The position numbers and the translations under genes are program-made. The notes beneath the pieces were generated by a model. The model was given only the letters and a program-made list of their open reading frames with translations, was not told where the DNA came from and searched no databases. A stretch of 5,653 bases of DNA from Spirochaetota bacterium (lineage in GTDB: Bacteria > Spirochaetota > Spirochaetia > Treponematales > UBA12059): the NCBI GenBank assembly GCA_022709445.1, contig JAKLIU010000142.1, positions 1-5,653 of the forward strand, in the 5' to 3' direction. Of the stretch, positions 1 through 4,930 are shown in pieces. How positions within the stretch are numbered: the first letter of the stretch is position 1; each line of letters opens with the position of its first letter.

Positions 1-1
1 G

Positions 2-880
2 CAGGCGGCCTCGGTGGCCGAGACCAACGGCGCGACCGAGGCCATACGCGGCGACCTGTCCGGCATGGACGAGCTGATCGAGCGGCAGGTAGGCTCGGTG
101 GCCGCCTCGTCCTCGGCGGTCGAGCAGATGGTGTCCAGCATACGCTCGGTGGCGGCCATCCTGGGGGACAACGCCAAGGCCATGGCGGAAGCCCTGGCCG
201 CGTCCGACGACAGCCGCGTGGGCCTGGCGGACGTGTCCGAATTCATGAAGACCATGGCGGGGGACTCGGACAGCCTGCTCAAGGCCAATGCCATCATCCA
301 GGGCATCGCCGCCCAGACCAACCTGCTGGCCATGAACGCCGCCATCGAGGCCGCCCACGCGGGAGAATCCGGCGCGGGATTCTCCGTGGTGGCCGACGAG
401 ATCCGCAAGCTGGCCGAGCGTTCGGCGACCGAGGGCAAGTCCATCTCCCAGGTGCTCAAGCGGCTCAAGGGCCAGATCGACGGGGTGGCAGGGTCCGCCC
501 AGTCCAACCGGGAGCAGTTCGACCGGGTGATCGGCCTGCTCGGGCACGTCAACGAGCAGGAAGCGGCCATAGACGCGGCCATGCGCGAACAGGCGGAAGG
601 CGGCACCCAGGTCCTGCAGGCGGTGCGCGACATCAACGCGGTCACCGCCGAGGTGAAGGAATGGTCCGGCCGCATGCTCGCCGAGAGCGGCCGCATCCTG
701 GGCGAGATGAACCGGCTGTCCGGGCTGACCGGCGAGATCGAGGGCGCCATGCGCGAGATGGCGACCGGCGCCGACGAGATCAACGCCACGGTGCGGGACC
801 TGGACGAGACCGGGGAGATGAACCGCGAGAGCATCGCCAGGCTGGCCGCGGAGCTGGGAAAATTCAGGCTCGACGACTGA
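2..880 (+). CDS. Methyl-accepting chemotaxis protein, C-terminal signalling domain (5' partial)
   Basis: This is the cytoplasmic signalling end of a chemoreceptor, the part that forms long antiparallel helical bundles and controls the kinase CheA through CheW. The reading frame is open to the left edge, so the sensor, membrane and HAMP parts lie outside the window. A GTG at 14 is in frame but is an ordinary internal valine. The diagnostic hairpin tip is at about 287-424, with IAAQTNLLAMNAAIEAAHAG followed by GFSVVADEIRKLAERS. The flanking arms are helical and rich in Ala, Glu, Gln and Ser, as expected for the adaptation regions, but I did not assign individual methylation sites. The protein ends in KFRLDD, with no NWETF-like pentapeptide for docking CheR or CheB. 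The arm sequences resemble spirochaete receptors, which is inference. No other chemotaxis gene lies next to it. Confidence 0.96.
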   Translation, partial: QAASVAETNGATEAIRGDLSGMDELIERQVGSVAASSSAVEQMVSSIRSVAAILGDNAKAMAEALAASDDSRVGLADVSEFMKTMAGDSDSLLKANAIIQGIAAQTNLLAMNAAIEAAHAGESGAGFSVVADEIRKLAERSATEGKSISQVLKRLKGQIDGVAGSAQSNREQFDRVIGLLGHVNEQEAAIDAAMREQAEGGTQVLQAVRDINAVTAEVKEWSGRMLAESGRILGEMNRLSGLTGEIEGAMREMATGADEINATVRDLDETGEMNRESIARLAAELGKFRLDD

Positions 881-898
881 GCTGCCCGCTCGCGGCGC

Positions 899-1909
899 TC
901 AGGTCCGGTAAGCCGTCCAGCTGAGCGTCCTGCCCGCGGCCAGCGGCACCACCCCGTCCAGCTCGCCGGGCACGACCCATTCCCGCCGCTCCAGGAGCAG
1001 TTCCCCCCGGGGCTCCGGGAGCCCGTAGAACCGCGCGCCCGCCGCCGAGCAGAATCCCTCCAGCCGGTCGAGCGCGCCGGCTTCCTCGAACACCGCAGCC
1101 AGGATGGGCATGGCCGCGGGGGAGGCGTACACGCCGGCCGCGCCGGCTGCCTTGGCGGCCGCGGGATGCGGCGCGGAATCGCTGCCGAAGAAGAATTTGG
1201 GCGAACCGGAGCACGCGGCCCCGACCAGGGCCGAGCGGTCGGCGGCCGACTTGAGCAGGGGCTTGCAGTAGAAGGATGGATCCAGCCTATCGCCCAGGAG
1301 ATCGTCGATGGTGTAGGCCAGGTGGTGGGCGGTGATGGTGGCGGCAACGCGGTCCGGCCAATCCAGCACCGCGGCGACGGCCTCCGCTCCCGACAGGTGC
1401 TCGAGCACCACGCGGAGCCGCGGATAAGCGGCAACGACGCGGTCCAGCACGGGCAGGAAAGCCGTCTCTCGCCCCAGGACGGGGGCAGCCGGATCCTCGC
1501 CGTGCACCGCGAGGACCAGGCCGGCTTCCTGCATGGCGGCCAGCTCGCGGGATACCTGGCCGGGCTCGGCGATGCCATCCGACGAGTGGGTGGTGGCGCC
1601 CGCGGGATAGTACTTGCCGGCGACCGCCCCGGCCTCCGCGCACCGGTACACCGCCTCGGGCCCCATGCCGGGAACCAGCTTGAAGGACAGGAGTACGCGC
1701 GCGTCCCGGCCGGAGCCTGCGATGGCCGACGCCAGCGCCGCGCCGTAATCGGCGAGGAACCGGCCGTCCACGGGAGGCGGCACCACGTTTGGCATGGCCA
1801 GGAAGCGGCCGAAATTCGCGGCTGAACGCGCGACGTAAGCCCGCAGGGGCGGACCCTGGCGCAGGTGCGCGTGGAAATCGTCGGGCAGGGCGATGCGCAG
1901 GGAGTTCAC
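899..1909 (-). CDS. pyrC: Dihydroorotase, PyrC (type II) family
   Basis: This enzyme interconverts N-carbamoyl-L-aspartate and dihydroorotate, the third step of de novo pyrimidine synthesis, in the cytoplasm. The product is 336 residues, close to the 348 of E. coli PyrC, and matches it along its length. All key positions are visible: the HxH metal ligands H13 and H15 with substrate Arg R17 (DDFHAHLR), N41 in MPNVVPP, the lysine that becomes carboxylated K99 (GKYYPAGATT), metal ligands H136 (VHGED) and H171 (LEHLS), and catalytic D244 with H248 (GSDSAPH). The start is GTG. The HxH pair so near the N-terminus excludes any later start. No clear ribosome binding site precedes the GTG, so translation may depend on the small gene ending 27 bp upstream in the same frame. 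No other pyrimidine gene is in the window. The gene converges with the chemoreceptor. Confidence 0.96.
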   Translation of the reverse strand: MNSLRIALPDDFHAHLRQGPPLRAYVARSAANFGRFLAMPNVVPPPVDGRFLADYGAALASAIAGSGRDARVLLSFKLVPGMGPEAVYRCAEAGAVAGKYYPAGATTHSSDGIAEPGQVSRELAAMQEAGLVLAVHGEDPAAPVLGRETAFLPVLDRVVAAYPRLRVVLEHLSGAEAVAAVLDWPDRVAATITAHHLAYTIDDLLGDRLDPSFYCKPLLKSAADRSALVGAACSGSPKFFFGSDSAPHPAAAKAAGAAGVYASPAAMPILAAVFEEAGALDRLEGFCSAAGARFYGLPEPRGELLLERREWVVPGELDGVVPLAAGRTLSWTAYRT

Positions 1910-1936
1910 GGGGCGACGGCCCGCGATCCGGGCGGA

Positions 1937-2071
1937 TCAGGATTTTTCGGCATGTTCCTCGACGTACGCGCGGAACTCGGCTTCCGACATGGAGTCGGAA
2001 TACATGGGGTACAGGGCCTCCACCAGTTCGTCGATCGTCGGGAATTTCGCGCCATCGAGTTTGTATGCCAT
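1937..2071 (-). CDS. Small conserved-looking hypothetical protein (44 aa) upstream of pyrC
   Basis: I do not recognise this product. The predicted 44-residue protein begins MAYKLDGAKFPTIDELVEAL and ends in VEEHAEKS. It is acidic and soluble, with two likely short helices (about residues 12-22 and 28-41), no membrane segment, no cysteines and no signal peptide. The ATG at 2071 is preceded by GGGAGGTGGAG, giving a GGAG eight bases from the start. This is the best ribosome site on this strand and the main reason for calling a gene. A longer version from a TTG at 2143 is less likely, because that TTG sits inside the candidate -35 box. The gene ends 27 bp before pyrC in the same direction and frame, so the two are probably cotranscribed and may be translationally coupled. 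A role linked to pyrimidine synthesis is only a guess from position. Confidence 0.6.
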   Translation of the reverse strand: MAYKLDGAKFPTIDELVEALYPMYSDSMSEAEFRAYVEEHAEKS

Positions 2072-2079
2072 GCCTGCGT

Positions 2080-2090
2080 CTCCACCTCCC
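2080..2090 (-). promoter_or_regulatory. Ribosome binding site of the 44-aa gene
   Basis: On the minus strand this reads GGGAGGTGGAG. It holds two overlapping Shine-Dalgarno cores: GGAGG at 13 bases and GGAG at 8 bases before the ATG at 2071. It decides the start of the small gene in favour of 2071 over the upstream TTG at 2143. Confidence 0.6.
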
Positions 2091-2114
2091 GCTACGGCAC
2101 CGGAAGGCGTATCC

Positions 2115-2143
2115 AAGGTACTCCATCCTCCGGTCTTTTTCAA
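2115..2143 (-). promoter_or_regulatory. Candidate sigma-70-type promoter for the small gene and pyrC
   Basis: On the minus strand, TTGAAA (2143-2138) and TACCTT (2120-2115) are separated by exactly 17 bases. The -35 box matches TTGACA at five of six positions. The -10 box keeps only the T, A and final T of TATAAT. Transcription would begin near 2108, leaving a leader of about 37 bases that includes the ribosome site. It faces away from the promoter of the metal exporter. The -10 is weak, so confidence is moderate. Confidence 0.4.
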
Positions 2144-2205
2144 GGAAAGCCGCGGCGGAATGAAGGACGGAACTGCCGGCTCCGTCCATCAGGCCAACCC
2201 GCGCC

Positions 2206-2234
2206 TTGAACCGCCTGCGCCCGCGGCGTATACT
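2206..2234 (+). promoter_or_regulatory. Sigma-70-type promoter of the metal exporter gene, likely leaderless start
   Basis: TTGAAC (2206-2211) and TATACT (2229-2234) are separated by 17 bases. Each box matches the consensus at five of six positions. Exactly six bases (CGCCGG) lie between the -10 box and the ATG at 2241, so the expected start of transcription is the A of the ATG or a base next to it. No Shine-Dalgarno sequence is present, which agrees with a leaderless message. Confidence 0.6.
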
Positions 2235-2240
2235 CGCCGG

Positions 2241-3164
2241 ATGCCCGACCGAACCACCCTGATCCGACGCGCCGCCCTCGTCAGCCTGGTCGGGAACGCC
2301 GTCCTGGCAGCGGCCAAGACCGTCATCGGCCTGATGGCCGGTTCCCTGGCGGTGGTGGGCGACGGCGTCGATTCGTCCACGGACGTGGTCATCTCCCTGG
2401 TGGCCCTGGCCGCCGCCGCCGTCATCTCCAAACCCTCCGACCGGGAGCATCCCTACGGCCATTCGCGGGCCGAGACCACCGCTACCACCATCCTGGCCTT
2501 CGTCATCTTCTTCGCCGGCGCACAGCTTCTCCTGGGCACCATCCACAAGCTGGGGGAAGGCCTGACGGGCGGGATTCCCGGCGCGGCCGCCCTCTGGGTG
2601 ACCGCCGCTTCCATAGCGGGCAAGCTCCTGCTGGCCTGGTCCCAGTTTTCCGCCGGCAGGAAGACGGGCTCGGCCATGCTCGTCGCCAACGGCAAGAACA
2701 TGCGCAACGACGTGGTCATGTCCGCAGCGGTGCTCGCCGGGCTGGGCCTGACCACCATCCTGGGGACGCCCCTGGTGGATTCGGCCATGGCCATCCTGGT
2801 GTCGATCTGGGTGATGCGCTCTGCCTTCGGGGTGTTCCGCGAGGCCACCGACGAGATCATGGACGGCAAGGCCGATCCTGCGCTGTACCGCCTGGTCTTC
2901 GAGGCGGTGCGCTCCGTGGACGGCGCGGGCAACCCCCACCGCGCCCGCGTGCGCAAGCTGGCCTCCCTCTACGACATCGACCTGGACATAGAGGTGGACG
3001 GACGCCGGACCGTCCGCGAAGCCCACGAGATAGCCCAGTCGGTGGAGCGGGCCATCAAGGAGCGGATTGACGGAGTCTACGACATTGTCGTGCACGTGGA
3101 ACCATCCGGCGCGGGGGAACACGACGAACAGTACGGATTGAACGAGAACCGGCTCAACGATTAG
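2241..3164 (+). CDS. Cation diffusion facilitator (CDF) family divalent metal exporter
   Basis: This is an inner-membrane antiporter of the CDF family, which exports divalent metals such as Zn, Fe, Mn, Co or Cd in exchange for protons and works as a homodimer. The predicted protein is 307 residues, the usual size. The N-terminal two thirds holds about six membrane helices (near residues 12-35, 40-62, 82-102, 115-135, 158-175 and 178-196). The helix-2 metal motif is D44-x3-D48 (DSSTD), and the family signature HPYGH is at 70-74. In helix 5 the usual HxxxD is N153-x3-D157. The cytoplasmic C-terminal domain from about 205 carries H233, H262 and H285 in typical contexts (NPHRARVR, EAHEIA, VVHVEP). 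The ATG at 2241 starts the family homology. The frame is open further upstream but would overlap the divergent genes. The Asn in helix 5 makes zinc specificity doubtful, so the metal is left open. Confidence 0.93.
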   Translation: MPDRTTLIRRAALVSLVGNAVLAAAKTVIGLMAGSLAVVGDGVDSSTDVVISLVALAAAAVISKPSDREHPYGHSRAETTATTILAFVIFFAGAQLLLGTIHKLGEGLTGGIPGAAALWVTAASIAGKLLLAWSQFSAGRKTGSAMLVANGKNMRNDVVMSAAVLAGLGLTTILGTPLVDSAMAILVSIWVMRSAFGVFREATDEIMDGKADPALYRLVFEAVRSVDGAGNPHRARVRKLASLYDIDLDIEVDGRRTVREAHEIAQSVERAIKERIDGVYDIVVHVEPSGAGEHDEQYGLNENRLND

Positions 3165-3165
3165 G

Positions 3166-3197
3166 TTCGACAAGCTTATCCGGATGGACTTGTCGAA
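3166..3197. repeat. 9-bp inverted repeat between the exporter and histidine kinase genes
   Basis: TTCGACAAG (3166-3174) and CTTGTCGAA (3189-3197) are perfect reverse complements with a 14-base spacer that itself contains the palindrome ATCCGGAT (3178-3185). The right arm lies beside the candidate promoter of the kinase gene. No T-run follows, so it is a poor terminator. It could be an operator for a dimeric regulator or a stabilising hairpin at the 3' end of the exporter mRNA. Both roles are inference. Confidence 0.55.
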
Positions 3198-3212
3198 GCT
3201 ATGGTATATAGT
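3185..3212 (+). promoter_or_regulatory. Candidate promoter of the histidine kinase gene
   Basis: A short AT-rich stretch, TATATAGT (3205-3212), offers a good -10 box (TATAGT at 3207-3212). The best -35 is TGGACT at 3185-3190, four of six matches, 16 bases upstream and overlapping the right arm of the inverted repeat. Transcription would start near 3218, only a few bases before the ATG at 3224, so the leader would be very short. Confidence 0.4.
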
Positions 3213-3223
3213 TGAGTGGATAT

Positions 3224-4672
3224 ATGGACGCCCCGTTCGCGGAAACCATCGACATAAAGACTCTGGTCGTCGCCGCGATGGTGGTCTACGTGGGCAGTTT
3301 CGCCTTCTCCCTGGCCCTGTACCTGGTGCGCAGGACCTTCCCGGGCGCCAGGCAGTGGATACTGGGCCAGGCCTTCCTGGTACTGGGCGCCCTGGGCACG
3401 GGAGCGGAAGTCTTCGGGATGCCCTACGGCGTGCTGGTGGTGGCCAACGTGGCCATGCTGGCCAGCATGCTCTTCATGGGACACGCCATCTGGCTCTTCC
3501 GGGCGCGGACGCGCTTTCCCCTCCTCCTGTACTTCATCCTGCCGGCGAGCGTGGTCATCTGGTTCGCCTTCGGCGACGATGGGCTCCTCGCCCGCATCGT
3601 GTACTTCTCCGGCATGCTCTCCGCCCTGTCCGCCTGGAACGCCTCGCTGCTGCTCCGGAAGCCCGACCGCTTCTACCACCGGGTGTTCGTGTCGGCCGCC
3701 GTCTTCTTCATCATGGTATCCGCCGCGGGTCTCCTGCGCGTTTTCGGCATCCTGCTGGGTTCCGTGCCCCCGACCCTGGCCGACCAGGGGCGCATGAGCA
3801 TGCTGGTCTACGTGATAGCCATCCTGGGAGCCTTCTTCAATCTGTTCGGCTACTTCCTCATGTCGGCCGTCCGCACGGAGAAGGAACTGCTGGAGACGGA
3901 GCTGGCCGTCAGGCAGCGCAACGAGCGGCTCAACCGCCTGGTCGGCATGAAGGACGCGCTCATCACCGTGGTGGGCCACGACCTGCGGGCTCCCATCGCC
4001 AGCGCCGCCCGCTACACCCGCAACCACCTCCTGAACTGGGACGGGGACCTGAACCAGAAGCGCGAGAGCATAGCGACGCTCGCCGAGGGTCTCGAGCGGG
4101 CGGCCACGCTCCTGGCCAACCTCGTGGACTGGGCCCGGAGCGCTTCCGGCCGCGTCGAGTTCGAGCTGGAGCGGGTCAGCCTGTCCATGATGGCCACCGA
4201 GGCCGCCCGCGACCTCGCGGCGGTGGCGGAGCGCAAGGGCCTGTCCATCCTGGTGCCCGGGGAACCGGCGTTCGCGCGCGCCGATCCCCGCGCGGCCGCC
4301 ACCGTGTTCCGGAACATCATAGCCAACGCCATCAAGTACTCCAGGCCGGCCGGGACCATAGAGCTCGGGTTCGGGACGGCGCCCGGCGGCATGGTGGAAG
4401 CTTCCGTGACGGACCATGGTGTGGGCATGGACCGCGCCCAGATCGACACCCTGTTCGAGCCGGGAAGGACCGTGCAGACCCTGGGCACGGACGGCGAGCA
4501 GGGCACCGGCATGGGGCTCGCCCTCTGCAAGGCGTTCATGGAGGCCATGGGCGGCGACATCAAGGTGTCCAGCGAACCGGGCAAGGGTTCGCGCTTCCAG
4601 GTCCTGTTCCAGCCGCTCAGCGGGGAGACTGCCGGCGACCAGGAGCCGGAGACGGTCCTCCCCACGCCCTGA
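3224..4672 (+). CDS. Membrane sensor histidine kinase with 7 transmembrane helices
   Basis: This is the sensor kinase of a two-component system: it should autophosphorylate on histidine and pass the phosphate to a response regulator. The protein is 482 residues from the ATG. Residues 1-216 form about seven hydrophobic helices (near 13-35, 44-66, 68-92, 99-116, 123-144, 154-180, 192-216), resembling seven-helix sensor domains with little extracellular loop. A short coiled coil (216-240) leads into the HisKA helices with phospho-acceptor H252 (GHDLRAPI). The ATPase domain shows the N box at N368 (NIIANAIKYS), G1 at D397 (DHGVGM), an F box (LFEPGRT) and G2 (GTGMGLAL, from 427), then the usual SSEPGKGSRFQV ending. 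An in-frame TTG at 3212 is rejected because it lies within the likely -10 box. No response regulator is in the window, so the kinase is an orphan here and its ligand is unknown. Confidence 0.94.
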   Translation: MDAPFAETIDIKTLVVAAMVVYVGSFAFSLALYLVRRTFPGARQWILGQAFLVLGALGTGAEVFGMPYGVLVVANVAMLASMLFMGHAIWLFRARTRFPLLLYFILPASVVIWFAFGDDGLLARIVYFSGMLSALSAWNASLLLRKPDRFYHRVFVSAAVFFIMVSAAGLLRVFGILLGSVPPTLADQGRMSMLVYVIAILGAFFNLFGYFLMSAVRTEKELLETELAVRQRNERLNRLVGMKDALITVVGHDLRAPIASAARYTRNHLLNWDGDLNQKRESIATLAEGLERAATLLANLVDWARSASGRVEFELERVSLSMMATEAARDLAAVAERKGLSILVPGEPAFARADPRAAATVFRNIIANAIKYSRPAGTIELGFGTAPGGMVEASVTDHGVGMDRAQIDTLFEPGRTVQTLGTDGEQGTGMGLALCKAFMEAMGGDIKVSSEPGKGSRFQVLFQPLSGETAGDQEPETVLPTP

Positions 4673-4688
4673 ACCTGGGCATTTTTTT
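4666..4688 (+). terminator. Weak candidate intrinsic terminator after the histidine kinase
   Basis: A short GCCC (4666-4669) / GGGC (4677-4680) hairpin with a 7-base loop spans the stop codon and is followed at once by ATTTTTTT (seven T, 4682-4688). The T-tract is good but a 4-bp stem is marginal, so termination may be partial. Confidence 0.4.
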
Positions 4689-4842
4689 CCTCCCCCGTCC
4701 GCATTCTTTTCCCCCTGCGCGCCCGGGCCACGACCGGGCGCCCCGGACGGCGAGCTCCAGCCGCTCGAACCACGAACTCCAATTCATTTCCCTGAAAGCA
4801 CTTATCGGCACGCTACCAAATAATACTCCCCGTTTTCACTGT

Positions 4843-4860
4843 TTGGCACGCTTCATGCTT
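4843..4860 (+). promoter_or_regulatory. Sigma-54 (RpoN)-type promoter
   Basis: TTGGCACG, four bases, then ATGCT fits the sigma-54 pattern TGGCACG-N4-TTGCW at all seven positions of the -24 element and four of five in the -12 element. The invariant GG (4845-4846) and GC (4857-4858) are exactly 12 bases apart, the required spacing. Transcription would start near 4870, giving a leader of about 61 bases. A competing reading is a sigma-70 promoter TTGGCA (4843-4848) with TATAGA (4864-4869), but its 15-base spacer is short. I could not identify an upstream activator site with confidence. Confidence 0.6.
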
Positions 4861-4878
4861 TGATATAGATGCCGAACC

Positions 4879-4910
4879 GTATCGGACGCGGGCCTTGAGG
4901 CTCGCGATAC
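4879..4910 (+). promoter_or_regulatory. Leader hairpin upstream of the exported-protein gene
   Basis: GTATCG (4879-4884) pairs with CGATAC (4905-4910). Above a 4-base bulge, CGGGCC (4889-4894) pairs with GGCTCG (4899-4904), including one G-U pair, closed by a TTGA loop. The 12-bp stem lies between the predicted transcription start and the ribosome site, with 8 bases left before the AAGGAG. It could stabilise the message or act as a regulatory site. It is too simple to assign to a known riboswitch. Confidence 0.5.
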
Positions 4911-4918
4911 AACGAACC

Positions 4919-4924
4919 AAGGAG
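4919..4924 (+). promoter_or_regulatory. Ribosome binding site of the exported-protein gene
   Basis: AAGGAG lies six bases before the ATG at 4931. It is the strongest Shine-Dalgarno sequence on the plus strand here. It fixes the start at 4931 rather than at the in-frame TTG at 4895, which lies in the loop of the leader hairpin and would spoil the signal peptide. Confidence 0.85.
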
Positions 4925-4930
4925 TTCGAT

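Larger units (their letters stand above)
4673..4930 (+). other. Noncoding region between the kinase gene and the exported-protein gene
   Basis: No credible gene was found on either strand. The left part is a pyrimidine-rich stretch (4682-4716) followed by a perfect 8-bp GC-rich hairpin: GCGCCCGG at 4719-4726 pairs with CCGGGCGC at 4734-4741, loop of 7, with no T-run after it. From about 4785 to 4870 the composition becomes AT-richer, as expected for a control region. It holds a sigma-54-type promoter and a direct repeat of GGCACGCT (4807-4814 and 4845-4852). The last 60 bases are the leader of the next gene. Confidence 0.6.

Noticed and set aside
1937..1939. In-frame TGA between the small gene and pyrC read as selenocysteine
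   Set aside because: The following hairpin is too small to resemble a bacterial SECIS element, the family has no selenoprotein form that I know of, and normal termination plus reinitiation explains the layout.
2072..2143. 68-aa version of the small gene starting from a TTG at 2143
   Set aside because: The TTG is part of the candidate -35 box, has no ribosome site, and its extra residues are glycine-rich filler. The ATG at 2071 has a good site.
1893..2240. Upstream in-frame extension of the CDF exporter to a start at 1893
   Set aside because: The added 116 residues do not resemble the family, would overlap the divergent small gene and pyrC start, and would bury a good promoter. The family homology begins at 2241.
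1287..3173. 628-codon open frame on the minus strand covering the exporter gene and part of pyrC
   Set aside because: It is antisense to the clear CDF gene and out of frame over pyrC. Its translation is a low-complexity mix of G, R, H, Q and P, typical of a shadow frame in GC-rich DNA, with no recognisable domain.
3176..4417. 413-codon minus-strand frame opposite the histidine kinase
   Set aside because: The composition is low-complexity (G, H, E, Q, R, V), there is no domain, and it lies wholly antisense to a convincing gene.
3184..4863. 559-codon plus-strand frame overlapping the histidine kinase
   Set aside because: It overlaps the kinase in another frame, and its product is dominated by G, R, P, H and A with no motif, while the kinase frame has every expected box.
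4871..4930. Possible known riboswitch in the leader of the exported-protein gene
   Set aside because: There is only one simple hairpin, with no multi-helix junction or conserved loop motif of a known class. It is kept only as a leader hairpin.
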